A program made the position numbers and the translations under genes. A stretch of 64,000 nucleotides of DNA from Flavobacterium ginsenosidimutans. GTDB taxonomy: Bacteria > Bacteroidota > Bacteroidia > Flavobacteriales > Flavobacteriaceae. Within the stretch, counting starts at the first letter, position 1. Every line of letters begins with the position of its first letter. This document shows, one piece after another, positions 1 to 7,793 of the stretch. The notes below the pieces were generated by a model that saw nothing but the letters and a program-made list of their open reading frames with translations, was not told the DNA's origin and searched no databases. The stretch is from positions 1 through 64,000 of the forward strand of contig NZ_QJRJ01000070.1 in assembly GCF_003254625.1 (NCBI RefSeq), in the 5' to 3' direction.

Positions 1-35
1 AGAACAATCAACAATCTAAAATCTAAAATTCAAAT

Positions 36-419
36 ATGGGTGCTTTTGTAATTAGCAGGCGATTTAATGATGAATATAAATTTACGTTTACTTCGCGTAG
101 AGGGAAGGTTATTTTTACGAGTTTGAGTTATGAATTGAGATTTGAGTGTGAAGAAGATATTGAGAAATTTAAAGCAAATATTGATCTTGCAAAGTTTTTG
201 AAATTTAAAGGCTCTGGTGGGAAGTATTTTTTTAAATTAATGCTTGGAGAGGTTCATTTTGCTACAAGTCGTAAATACAGTACAGAATTGCTTTTACAGA
301 AAGGGATAAAAGAAATTGTCACTTATTCTTCTAGGTCGGAAATTTTGGATTTCTCTTCAAATGAATTGATTTTTGAAGATGAGGAATCTGAAGAAGAAGT
401 AGAGGAGGGGGTTGAATAA
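36..419 (+). CDS. DUF1508 (YegP-like) tandem-domain protein
   Basis: 127 residues forming two copies of a short beta-rich unit. The first runs from about residue 3 (FVISRRFNDEYKF..) to 45 and the second from about 52 (FLKFKGSGGKYFF..) to 92, which is the internal duplication typical of DUF1508/YegP proteins. The C-terminal 20 residues are a very acidic tail (runs of E and D) that the family does not need. No signal peptide or membrane segment is seen, so it is probably cytoplasmic. The molecular role of the family is unknown. The start lies 35 bases from the window edge and no upstream neighbour can be seen. A strong hairpin follows the stop codon directly, so this is the last gene of its transcript. 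Family assignment is fairly sure; function is not assigned. Confidence 0.7.
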   Translation: MGAFVISRRFNDEYKFTFTSRRGKVIFTSLSYELRFECEEDIEKFKANIDLAKFLKFKGSGGKYFFKLMLGEVHFATSRKYSTELLLQKGIKEIVTYSSRSEILDFSSNELIFEDEESEEEVEEGVE

Positions 420-420
420 A

Positions 421-452
421 AAAAGCGTTTACAATTGTAAACGCTTTTTTTT
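421..452 (+). terminator. Intrinsic terminator after the DUF1508 gene
   Basis: Perfect 28-base palindrome (421-448, core GCGTTTAC/GTAAACGC) followed by a T run. It begins at the stop codon of the upstream gene. Its symmetry and the flanking A run would let it work in both directions. Confidence 0.85.
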
Positions 453-483
453 ATTTGAAGTAGATCAATGATTTGAATTGATC

Positions 484-515
484 AAAAAAAAACCATCTTA
501 AAAGATGGCTTTAAA
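484..515 (-). terminator. Terminator of the heptad-repeat lipoprotein gene
   Basis: CCATCTT (493-499) pairs with AAGATGG (502-508). On the minus strand the stem is followed by a T run (complement of the A run at 484-492). It lies 30 bases past the stop of the small lipoprotein gene. Confidence 0.75.
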
Positions 516-537
516 ATCGTTAGAACTTAGGTTCTAA

Positions 538-753
538 TTATTTTTTTACTTCTTCTACTTTAGCAGCAGCTGAATCAACTTTAGCAGCAGCAGAATCAAC
601 AGTTGTAGCAGCAGAATCAACTACAGCAGCAGCTGAATCAACAGCAACAGCAGCAGAATCTACAGCTGGAGCTTCAGCAGCAGCGTCAGCTTTTTTACAA
701 GATACAACAGTTAAAACAGCAACAACAGCTAAACTTAAAAATACTTTTTTCAT
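538..753 (-). CDS. Small lipoprotein with VDSAAAx heptad repeats
   Basis: 71 residues. A type II signal peptide is clear: MKK, a hydrophobic stretch, then lipobox VVSC with the lipidated Cys at residue 19, followed by KK. The mature part is low in complexity and is built from five 7-residue units of the form V-D-S-A-A-x-x (about residues 31-66), ending in an EEVKK tail. Heptads with V and A at fixed positions suggest a short alpha-helical coiled coil anchored to a membrane by the lipid. At DNA level the repeat is a 21-base unit rich in GCAGCAG. A TAnnTTTG promoter lies upstream and a terminator downstream, so the gene is monocistronic. No enzymatic function is visible. Its leader resembles that of the LEA-like lipoprotein near 54 kb. 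A periplasmic structural or stress role is inference only. Confidence 0.8.
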   Translation of the reverse strand: MKKVFLSLAVVAVLTVVSCKKADAAAEAPAVDSAAVAVDSAAAVVDSAATTVDSAAAKVDSAAAKVEEVKK

Positions 754-1093
754 CTTACTTTATTATAAAAGGTTAATTATTAATTCGTGGCAAAGATATA
801 AATTTTTTAATATGTAAAATATTTTTTCACTTTTTTTTTAAAATATTTTCCTTACTCACGATTATCTTAGTTATCAAATAATATGCCAAAATAACAAATA
901 TAAATCATATTATTGTATGTTTTGTGTAATTTATTTTTTGTTGAAAATTCTATCGTTGTTTTGAGTCTTTTAAATAGGTTTGTTATAGTTTATTTTGTTT
1001 TTTACAGAATATTCTATAGCGCTAAATGTCTTAAAAATATATTTTAATCAGTTTAATTGCCATAAAAATGTCTTTCAATGCTAGAAATTTGCT
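754..1093. other. Gene-free stretch, promoter only
   Basis: About 340 bases of very AT-rich DNA between the lipoprotein gene and waaA. On the minus strand CAAAGATA at 791-798 reads TATCTTTG, a perfect TAnnTTTG -7 element 38 bases before the lipoprotein start. No ORF, tRNA or repeat shared with the rest of the window was seen in the remainder. Confidence 0.6.
791..798 (-). promoter_or_regulatory. -7 promoter element of the small lipoprotein gene
   Basis: Reads TATCTTTG on the minus strand (consensus TAnnTTTG), 38 bases upstream of the ATG at 753. No clear -33 TTG was found at the usual distance. Confidence 0.65.
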
Positions 1094-2332
1094 TTATAGG
1101 GCTTTATTAACGATTTTCATAATTGTTTCTGTAGCGCCTTTGTTGTTTTGAATGAAGGACTTACATATTTCGCTTTTTTCATTAAAGAAAGAGTTATCAG
1201 ATAAAAGATGGTCAAAAGCGCCTTTTAATTCTTTAAAATTTGAAATGATCGTACATCCTTTTAATTCAACAAGGGAAACTGCTTCTGCAAAATTCGAATA
1301 GTTTGGTCCAATTACGATTGGAATTCCAAATGTTGCTGGTTCCAAAATATTGTGTATACCAGGATTTCCAAATCCACCGCCTACATATGCAATAGTTCCG
1401 TAGCTATAAATTTTAGTCAATAAGCCAACTGTATCTATGATGAAAACATTATAAGATGCTAAATCTTTGTTTTCTTTTTCTGAAAATAAAACAGTTGATT
1501 TGGTAATTTTTGACTGAAGATCTGAAATCTGATCAGGTTTGATGTTATGCGGAGCAATTATGAATTTTACATTTTCTGGCGCTTGATTAATGTATTCGCT
1601 TATTAAAACTTCATCTTTTGGCCACGAACTTCCTATAACTATAACTGGCTGATTATTTTTGAAATTTTGTATAAAATCCAACGAATTATCACGTCCTAAA
1701 ATTGCATTAACACGATCAAATCTAGTATCGCCTGAGACAATTACATTATTAAATCCTAAACTTTCTACTTTTTGTTTCGATTTTTCGTTTTGAACAAAGA
1801 AATAGGTGAAGGCTTTTAGCGCTTTTCTATAAAATCCGCCGTACCATTTAAAAAACATTTGGTTGTCTCTAAAAATTCCTGATATCAAATAAGTTGGAAT
1901 TTTGTTGGTTTCAAGTTCTTTTAAGTAATTCAGCCAAAATTCATATTTAATAAAAAATGCTAATTCAGGATGAACTAATTGCATGAATTTTTTAGCGTTC
2001 TTTTTGGTATCTAAAGGCAGATAAATTGTAACATCTGCAACTGTGTTATTTTTACGCACTTCGTATCCAGATGGTGAAAAAAAGGTTACAATAATCTTAT
2101 GCGAAGGGTGTTTTTCTTTGATTTTTTCTATCACAGGAAGGCCTTGCTCATACTCTCCTAACGAGGCAGAATGAAACCATATTGTCTTGTCTGTTGGTTT
2201 TATTTTATCTTCTAAAGTTGAAAATACGTTTTTTCGGCCTTCAACAAAAAGCTTAATTTTCGGACTAAATAAGGCTACGATTCTTAAGAAAAATCCTGCG
2301 ATGTATAGGGTTGAATTGTATAAAAAAAGCAT
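1094..2332 (-). CDS. waaA: 3-deoxy-D-manno-octulosonic acid (Kdo) transferase
   Basis: 412 residues, the normal length for KdtA/WaaA (GT30). The enzyme transfers Kdo from CMP-Kdo to lipid A precursor at the inner membrane, an essential step in LPS core assembly. An N-terminal hydrophobic segment (residues 1-22) is the expected membrane anchor. WFHSASLGEYEQG near residue 52 carries the conserved Glu proposed as the catalytic base. The C-terminal Rossmann domain has the family signature GGGFGNPGIHNILEPATFG followed by P-x-x-x-N-F-x-E-A. The gene is divergent from the sugar aminotransferase/galE pair, which also supply surface polysaccharides. Assignment is confident; whether it adds one or two Kdo residues cannot be told. 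Confidence 0.95.
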   Translation of the reverse strand: MLFLYNSTLYIAGFFLRIVALFSPKIKLFVEGRKNVFSTLEDKIKPTDKTIWFHSASLGEYEQGLPVIEKIKEKHPSHKIIVTFFSPSGYEVRKNNTVADVTIYLPLDTKKNAKKFMQLVHPELAFFIKYEFWLNYLKELETNKIPTYLISGIFRDNQMFFKWYGGFYRKALKAFTYFFVQNEKSKQKVESLGFNNVIVSGDTRFDRVNAILGRDNSLDFIQNFKNNQPVIVIGSSWPKDEVLISEYINQAPENVKFIIAPHNIKPDQISDLQSKITKSTVLFSEKENKDLASYNVFIIDTVGLLTKIYSYGTIAYVGGGFGNPGIHNILEPATFGIPIVIGPNYSNFAEAVSLVELKGCTIISNFKELKGAFDHLLSDNSFFNEKSEICKSFIQNNKGATETIMKIVNKAL

Positions 2333-2468
2333 GTAATAATTTTTGCAGCTAAATTACATTTCTTTCGACTATTTTCATTGGTTTGAAGCTATTAATAACT
2401 ATTTTTGTTCCTCCTTTTAGAGATTTCTGTTTAAACAGTGTCTTTAAATTTTTAAATACATTCAAACA

Positions 2469-3599
2469 ATGAGAAAAATTCAAATGGTTGACTTAAAAAG
2501 TCAATATGAAAAAATAAAATCTACTGTAGATGCTTCTATTCAAGAAGTTTTAGACACAAATACTTACATTAACGGACCTTTAGTTCATCAGTTTCAAAAG
2601 AATCTTGAGGATTATTTAGGTGCAAAACACGTTATTCCGTGTGCGAATGGTACAGATGCTTTGCAGATTGCCATGATGGGACTTGGTCTTCAGCCTGGAG
2701 ACGAGGTTATCACTGCTGATTTTACTTTTGCTGCTACTGTTGAGGTTATTGCTTTATTACAATTAACTCCAGTTTTAGTTGATGTTGATTTGCATAATAT
2801 GAACATTGACATTGATGCAGTTAAAAAAGCAATCACTCCAAAAACAAAAGCAATTGTTCCTGTGCATTTATTTGGACGCGCTGCAAATATGGATGCGATT
2901 ATGGAAATTGCGGCTGAACATAATTTATATGTAATTGAAGATAATGCTCAGGCAATTGGTGCAGATTATATTTCAAAATCTGGTTCTAAAACTAAAGTTG
3001 GAACAATTGGCCACGTTGCGGCGACTTCTTTCTTCCCATCAAAAAACTTAGGATGTTATGGTGACGGAGGAGCAATTTTTACAAATGATGATAAATTGGC
3101 TCACATCATCCGCGGAATTGTAAATCACGGAATGTATGAGCGTTACCACCACGATGTTGTAGGTGTAAATTCACGTTTAGACAGTATTCAAGCAGGAGTT
3201 TTAAATGCAAAACTGCCTCTTTTAGATGAATATAATGCAGCTCGCCGTTTAGCAGCAACAAAATATAATGCGGCTTTCGCTGGAAATGCACATATCATAA
3301 CTCCAGATTTTGATGCAAACGAAAATGATCACGTTTTTCATCAATATGTATTAAGAATCATTGATGCAGATCGTAATGCTTTAATGCAGCATTTATTGGA
3401 TAAAGGAATTCCTTGTGCAATTTATTATCCAATTCCGCTTCACTCTCAAAAAGCATATTTAGATCCTCGTTATAAAGAAGAACAATTTCCTGTAACAAAT
3501 CAATTAGTTCAAGAGGTAATTGCTTTGCCAATGCACACAGAATTGGATGACGAGCAAATTAAATTTATTACCGACAGCATAATTGAATTTTTAAAATAA
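2469..3599 (+). CDS. DegT/DnrJ/EryC1/StrS family sugar aminotransferase
   Basis: 376 residues, fold type I PLP enzyme. Members of this family aminate keto-sugar nucleotides for surface glycans. Seen in the sequence: N-terminal MVDLKSQY, the ANGTDAL motif that binds PLP phosphate (around residue 60), VIEDNAQAIGA with the Asp that contacts the pyridine nitrogen, and FFPSKNLG with the Schiff-base lysine at residue 192. The C-terminal half has the usual HQYVLR and PIPLHSQ motifs. It lies 46 bases upstream of galE on the same strand, so the pair is likely one operon for nucleotide-sugar synthesis. The exact substrate (for example a UDP-4-keto sugar) cannot be deduced, so no symbol is given. Confidence 0.92.
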   Translation: MRKIQMVDLKSQYEKIKSTVDASIQEVLDTNTYINGPLVHQFQKNLEDYLGAKHVIPCANGTDALQIAMMGLGLQPGDEVITADFTFAATVEVIALLQLTPVLVDVDLHNMNIDIDAVKKAITPKTKAIVPVHLFGRAANMDAIMEIAAEHNLYVIEDNAQAIGADYISKSGSKTKVGTIGHVAATSFFPSKNLGCYGDGGAIFTNDDKLAHIIRGIVNHGMYERYHHDVVGVNSRLDSIQAGVLNAKLPLLDEYNAARRLAATKYNAAFAGNAHIITPDFDANENDHVFHQYVLRIIDADRNALMQHLLDKGIPCAIYYPIPLHSQKAYLDPRYKEEQFPVTNQLVQEVIALPMHTELDDEQIKFITDSIIEFLK

Positions 3600-3645
3600 G
3601 AAAGCTTAATTATTAGCCAAAATTTAACCACAAACAAACCACAAA

Positions 3646-4662
3646 ATGAAAGTATTAGTAACAGGAGGGTTAGGGTTTATCGGATCTCATACCGTAGTCG
3701 AATTGCAAAATGAAGGCTTCGAAGTAGTGATTATAGATAATCTTTCAAACTCTTCAGAAGATGTTTTAAAAGGAATTACAGCGATTACAGGAAAAACACC
3801 TTTATTCGAAAAATTAGATTTAAGAGAAAAAGCTGCAGTGCAGGATTTCTTTAAAAAACACAACGACGTTACAGGAGTTATTCATTTTGCGGCTTCAAAA
3901 GCGGTAGGAGAAAGTGTTGAACAGCCTTTATTGTATTATGAAAACAATATTAGCAGTTTAATCTATCTATTGCAAGAATTACAGCAAAAACCAGAAGCAA
4001 GTTTTATTTTCAGTTCTTCTTGTACGGTTTACGGCCAAGCCGAAAAAATGCCAATTACAGAAGATGCACCAGTCCAAACTGCAATGTCTCCTTACGGAAA
4101 TACAAAGCAGATTGGCGAAGAAATCATTACAGATACAGCTAAAGTGACTAATATTAGCGCTATTTTATTGCGTTATTTTAATCCAGTTGGAGCACACGAA
4201 TCAGTAGAAATTGGAGAATTGCCTTTAGGAGTTCCTCAAAATTTAGTGCCTTTTATTACACAAACAGGAGTAGGATTACGTCAAGAATTATCTGTTTTTG
4301 GTAATGATTACCCAACACCAGACGGAACTGCAGTTCGCGATTATATTCACGTTGTTGACCTTGCAAAAGCGCACGTAATCGCTTTACAGCGTTTATTAAA
4401 TAAAAAGAATTTAGCAAAAGTTGAAACTTTTAATTTAGGAACTGGAAAAGGAAGTTCTGTTCTTGAAGTGATTCATAGTTTTGAAAAAGTCAGCGATAAA
4501 AAACTGCCTTATGTAATTAAGCCACGTCGTGAAGGTGATATTACTGAAGCTTACGCGAATACTGATAAGGCAAATAATGTCTTAGGATGGAAGGCTGGAC
4601 TAAGTCTGGATGAAGCTATGGCAAGCGCCTGGAAATGGGAACAAAAAGTGAGGAATAAATAA
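3646..4662 (+). CDS. galE: UDP-glucose 4-epimerase
   Basis: 338 residues, the usual GalE length. It interconverts UDP-glucose and UDP-galactose through an NAD-bound 4-keto intermediate. Visible features are the N-terminal NAD-binding GGLGFIGSHT (residues 7-16), SSSCTVYG, the catalytic Y150-x3-K154 pair in SPYGNTK, LRYFNPVGAH, and RDYIHVVDLA. It is a short-chain dehydrogenase of the extended type and should be cytoplasmic. It follows the DegT aminotransferase by 46 bases and is followed by a hairpin terminator, so it closes the operon. Identification is confident, although UDP-GlcNAc epimerase activity is also possible. Confidence 0.95.
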   Translation: MKVLVTGGLGFIGSHTVVELQNEGFEVVIIDNLSNSSEDVLKGITAITGKTPLFEKLDLREKAAVQDFFKKHNDVTGVIHFAASKAVGESVEQPLLYYENNISSLIYLLQELQQKPEASFIFSSSCTVYGQAEKMPITEDAPVQTAMSPYGNTKQIGEEIITDTAKVTNISAILLRYFNPVGAHESVEIGELPLGVPQNLVPFITQTGVGLRQELSVFGNDYPTPDGTAVRDYIHVVDLAKAHVIALQRLLNKKNLAKVETFNLGTGKGSSVLEVIHSFEKVSDKKLPYVIKPRREGDITEAYANTDKANNVLGWKAGLSLDEAMASAWKWEQKVRNK

Positions 4663-4693
4663 ATTCTTTATCAGTTAAAATTATAAAATTTTA

Positions 4694-4732
4694 AGATCCC
4701 AAATTATAGCAGTATAGTTTGGGATTTTTTTT
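4694..4732 (+). terminator. Terminator after galE
   Basis: ATCCCAAA (4696-4703) pairs with TTTGGGAT (4718-4725), with partial pairing continuing inward, followed by T8. It lies 30 bases after the galE stop. Confidence 0.85.
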
Positions 4733-4747
4733 AGCGTATTAATTATC

Positions 4748-5653
4748 ATGAAACAAAGTTTAGATTATAAATTAATATTTGCCTTAGCGGCTGTTGGAAT
4801 TATTTGGGGAACTACCTTTTTAGGAATTAGAGTTGCGGTTGAGACTATTCCACCTTGGTTTGTAACTTCAATTCGTCAGGGATTGGCGGGAATAATTATG
4901 ATGATTATTTTATTGTTCAAAAAAGAACTGAAATGGATTGGGTGGGAAAATTTAAAACATCAGCTTGTTCCTTCTATTTTGATGATTGTAATTGCAAATG
5001 GTTTTACAACTGTTGCTGAGCAGACTGTACCAAGCGGACTGGCTTCGGTAATTAGTGCTATGTCTCCAATACTTATTTTTCTAGGCAGTATTTTATTTAA
5101 ATTACAAAAACCAAGTTTAAGAGGATTTGTTGGCGTTATAATAGGATTTTCGGGGGTCGTTTTTATATTTAAAGACGGGCTACGATCTTTTTTAGATGCC
5201 GATTACAGAATCGGAATGATGTTTATGGGATTTGCGATTACTGCTTGGGCTGGTGGAACAATTTATACCAAACTTCATGGAAATAAATCTAAAAATATCG
5301 TTCTTAATTTATTTTACCAATTTAGTATGGCTTCGTGCATTCAGATTGTTTTAGCATTTATTTTTTCACCTACTATTGATATAAATTTATGGAGTTCTAA
5401 AAGTATTTTAGCTGCATTGTATTTGTCGATTTTTGGATCTGTAATTGCTTTTTTTAGTTATAATTATGCTCTAAAACACGTTACGCCGGTTCAGGTTTCT
5501 ATTTTAGCGTATATCAACACCATAATTGCGGTATTTTTTGGCTGGCTTATTTTGGATGAAAAAATTACCATTGATTTTATAATTGCAACAATCCTGATCA
5601 TTTTGGGAGTTTTTATTATTAATTACAAAAAGAAGGAAAAGAAACCTTTGTAA
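4748..5653 (+). CDS. EamA/DMT superfamily membrane transporter
   Basis: 301 residues with ten predicted hydrophobic segments arranged as two repeats of five, the layout of EamA (DUF6) exporters. The first repeat has GIIWGTTFLGIRVAVETIPP, the usual start of helix 1 to loop 1. The second ends in GWLILDEKITIDFIIATILIILG, which matches the terminal helix pair. A lysine-rich tail ends the protein. These proteins export amino acids or other metabolites, but the substrate here is unknown. The gene is preceded by the galE terminator and is probably transcribed alone. Confidence 0.88.
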   Translation: MKQSLDYKLIFALAAVGIIWGTTFLGIRVAVETIPPWFVTSIRQGLAGIIMMIILLFKKELKWIGWENLKHQLVPSILMIVIANGFTTVAEQTVPSGLASVISAMSPILIFLGSILFKLQKPSLRGFVGVIIGFSGVVFIFKDGLRSFLDADYRIGMMFMGFAITAWAGGTIYTKLHGNKSKNIVLNLFYQFSMASCIQIVLAFIFSPTIDINLWSSKSILAALYLSIFGSVIAFFSYNYALKHVTPVQVSILAYINTIIAVFFGWLILDEKITIDFIIATILIILGVFIINYKKKEKKPL

Positions 5654-5683
5654 AAAAGGATCAATTTGATTTAATTTATTTTG

Positions 5684-5691
5684 TAAATTTG
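5684..5691 (+). promoter_or_regulatory. -7 element of the toxin-antitoxin-like pair
   Basis: TAAATTTG matches TAnnTTTG and lies 21 bases before the ATG of the small upstream gene. A TTTG at 5665-5668 is closer than the normal -33 spacing, so the promoter may be weak or regulated. Confidence 0.55.
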
Positions 5692-5712
5692 TAAGATTAA
5701 AATGTAGGAATT

Positions 5713-5904
5713 ATGAGTTCGGATAAAGAAAATAAAAAGAACAAGGTTGAAGAACCTGCGGTTGAATACGAAGTTCAAAAAAACAAATTTAAAGGTATAG
5801 ATCGTGAAACTTTTGATTTTGATGCTGAGTTTGCAAAAGGATTAACGCCAGAGGAAGCAAAAGCAGAATCAATTAGGAGAATTAGGGAATGGTGGGGAAA
5901 ATAG
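5713..5904 (+). CDS. Small hydrophilic protein, putative antitoxin
   Basis: 63 residues, highly charged, with no hydrophobic core segment. The C-terminal half (GLTPEEAKAESIRRIREWWGK) looks like an amphipathic helix, whereas the Lys/Glu-rich N-terminus looks disordered. No ribbon-helix-helix, HTH or AbrB domain is visible. It is called an antitoxin because its last 16 bases overlap the start of a RelE/ParE-like gene. A small upstream partner and overlapping frames are the standard layout of type II toxin-antitoxin pairs. The lack of a DNA-binding domain would make it an unusual or helper-dependent antitoxin. Gene existence is fairly sure; the function is inference from context. Confidence 0.6.
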   Translation: MSSDKENKKNKVEEPAVEYEVQKNKFKGIDRETFDFDAEFAKGLTPEEAKAESIRRIREWWGK

Positions 5905-6215
5905 AAGTTATTTTTACGTCTTCAGTGATTCAGTATCTCGATGATTTAGTTTTGGTATTATATAGAAAAGAGTATTTTGGTTTTATTGAATCTGCAGAAG
6001 AATATGTTTCAAATATTTATAAAGAAGTTCCTGAAAGAATAAAAAAATCTCCTCATAAGAAAACTCCAAAACCTCTTCAATATTTAGGTTTAAATTATAT
6101 CTTTTATAAATCTAATACGAGAACAACTTGGTATATATTTTTCGAAAAAAGCAATCAAAATTATTTGATTACCGGAATTCTAAATAATTACAGCGAAGAA
6201 GCAAAAGAGCTATAA
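5889..6215 (+). CDS. RelE/ParE-like toxin of a type II TA pair
   Basis: 108 residues. The pattern of a helical N-terminal half (SSVIQYLDDLVLVLYRKEYFGF) and a beta-rich C-terminal half (YIFYKSNTRTTWYIFFEKSNQNYLITGILNN) matches the RelE/ParE fold, including the aromatic/basic strand before the last helix. Such proteins are ribosome-dependent mRNases or gyrase poisons; which applies here cannot be told. The start overlaps the small upstream gene by 16 bases, so translation is probably coupled. A terminator follows directly. The family call is moderate because similarity is recognised by pattern only. Confidence 0.6.
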   Translation: MVGKIEVIFTSSVIQYLDDLVLVLYRKEYFGFIESAEEYVSNIYKEVPERIKKSPHKKTPKPLQYLGLNYIFYKSNTRTTWYIFFEKSNQNYLITGILNNYSEEAKEL

Positions 6216-6218
6216 AGC

Positions 6219-6256
6219 AAAATCCTCATAAACTTATCAAAGTATATGAGGATTTA
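6219..6256. terminator. Bidirectional terminator between toxin gene and fabD
   Basis: AAATCCTCATA (6220-6230) pairs perfectly with TATGAGGATTT (6245-6255). It lies just past the toxin-like gene, and fabD converges from the other side. Confidence 0.7.
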
Positions 6257-6305
6257 TTATTTATACAGTAAATAACTGAAAACTGAGACTGCGACTGAAA
6301 ACTAA

Positions 6306-7178
6306 TTAAGCATTCGCAACAGCAGCTTCTTTATCAATTTTATTAATCAATCCAGTTAAAACTTTTCCAGGACCAACTTCAGTAAACAAAGTTGCGCCAT
6401 CAGCAATCATTTGCTGAACAGACTGAGTCCATTTTACAGGAGCAGTCAATTGAATGATTAAGTTCTTTTTAATTTCGTTTGCATCAGAAACCGCATTTGC
6501 AGTAACGTTTTGATACACTGGACAAATTGGAGTAGAGAAAGTCGTTGCTTCAATTGCAGCAGCCAATTCTTCTCTTGCTGGCTCCATCATTGGCGAGTGA
6601 AAAGCTCCTCCAACAGGTAAAATTAAAGCACGTTTTGCTCCAGCAGCTTTCATAGCTTCACAAGCTTTTTCAACAGCAGTAGTTTCACCAGAAATTACCA
6701 ATTGACCTGGGCAGTTATAGTTTGCAGCAACTACAACACCATCGATAGAAGCACAAACTTCTTCAACAATATTATCAGCTAAACCTAAAACAGCGGCCAT
6801 TGTAGATGGAGTGATTTCGCAAGCTTTTTGCATAGCCAAAGCACGCTGAGAAACCAATTTAAGTCCGTCTTCAAAAGATAAAGTTCCGTTTGCTACTAAA
6901 GCAGAGAATTCTCCTAAAGAGTGTCCTGCAACCATTTCCGGTTTGAAATCTTCTAAAGTTTTAGCTAAAATAACAGAATGTAAAAATACAGCTGGTTGTG
7001 TTACTTTAGTTTCTTTTAGTTCTTCGGCAGTGCCTTCAAACATGATATCTGTAATTCTAAAACCTAGAATTTCATTAGCTTTTTCGAATAATTCTTTGGC
7101 TACAGCCGAATTTTCATAAAGGTCTTTACCCATTCCTGTGAACTGCGCTCCTTGACCCGGAAATACGTATGCTTTCAT
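6306..7178 (-). CDS. fabD: Malonyl-CoA:ACP transacylase
   Basis: 290 residues. It moves malonyl groups from CoA to acyl carrier protein, supplying the extender unit for type II fatty acid synthesis. Seen directly: start MKAYVFPGQGAQFTGMG, the nucleophile elbow GHSLGE with Ser87, the catalytic His194 in GGAFHSPMM, and the C-terminal EVGPGKVLTGL. All match FabD without gaps. The protein is cytoplasmic. It is not near other fab genes in this window and its neighbours are transcribed separately. Confidence 0.97.
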   Translation of the reverse strand: MKAYVFPGQGAQFTGMGKDLYENSAVAKELFEKANEILGFRITDIMFEGTAEELKETKVTQPAVFLHSVILAKTLEDFKPEMVAGHSLGEFSALVANGTLSFEDGLKLVSQRALAMQKACEITPSTMAAVLGLADNIVEEVCASIDGVVVAANYNCPGQLVISGETTAVEKACEAMKAAGAKRALILPVGGAFHSPMMEPAREELAAAIEATTFSTPICPVYQNVTANAVSDANEIKKNLIIQLTAPVKWTQSVQQMIADGATLFTEVGPGKVLTGLINKIDKEAAVANA

Positions 7179-7252
7179 TTGTCTAATTTAATTTTTACTT
7201 TTTTTTTAAAATTGAAAATTAGTTTCAATTGGAAGGCAAAAGTACTATTTTT

Positions 7253-7615
7253 TTAGCTCGTATAACCCTTAAACATATAAATCCACGCTAATCTTGAAAA
7301 TCTAAGATTAAAAGGAGTAAGTAAAGTAATCAAAACTGCAATGATAGGAAGGATTCTTAAATCGAAGTTCGTTTCGAAGAAATATTGTGCAATGCAATAC
7401 GTTGCAATTCCCTGAGCGACTGTTAATCCGTAATTTACATACATGGCACCGAAAAAATAACCAGGTTCTTTTTGGAATTTATAATGACAGTGACTGCAGT
7501 ATTCATTCATTTTTGGAAAACTGAAATTCAGAAAAATGTTCTTGTCTGTAAAAACTTTTCCTTTATGACAAACAGGACATTCGTTTTTTAAAATATGAGT
7601 TAATGCGCTTGACAT
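7253..7615 (-). CDS. DUF983 zinc-ribbon membrane protein
   Basis: 120 residues from the internal ATG at 7615. A four-cysteine zinc ribbon (ECPVCHKGKVF...CSHCHYKF) is followed by PGYFFGAMYVNYG and two membrane helices, which is the DUF983 layout. The frame stays open upstream to 7705, but a TAnnTTTG promoter at 7638-7645 sits inside that extension and the family begins just before the zinc ribbon, so the shorter start is preferred. DUF983 function is not established; the proteins are small inner-membrane proteins. It lies 74 bases upstream of fabD on the same strand. Confidence 0.8.
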   Translation of the reverse strand: MSSALTHILKNECPVCHKGKVFTDKNIFLNFSFPKMNEYCSHCHYKFQKEPGYFFGAMYVNYGLTVAQGIATYCIAQYFFETNFDLRILPIIAVLITLLTPFNLRFSRLAWIYMFKGYTS

Positions 7616-7637
7616 GATAATGTTGATTTTGTTTATA

Positions 7638-7645
7638 CAAAGGTA
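7638..7645 (-). promoter_or_regulatory. -7 element of the DUF983 gene
   Basis: Reads TACCTTTG on the minus strand, 22 bases before the ATG at 7615. It decides between the two possible starts. Confidence 0.65.
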
Positions 7646-7793
7646 ATTCAGAGGTTTATAAAAGTCTTTTTTATATCTTCGCTTATTATAGCACAATAAA
7701 GACATTTTTGATTAAATTTTCAAAAAAACAAATTCCAAATTCCAAAATGGAAAACGGTGTTTTTTATAATCAAGAAAACAAATAATACCTATT

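Noticed and set aside
538..753. A tandem DNA repeat that looks CRISPR-like at first sight
   Set aside because: The 21-base units are contiguous, lie in frame and encode VDSAAxx heptads of a lipoprotein. No spacers are present.
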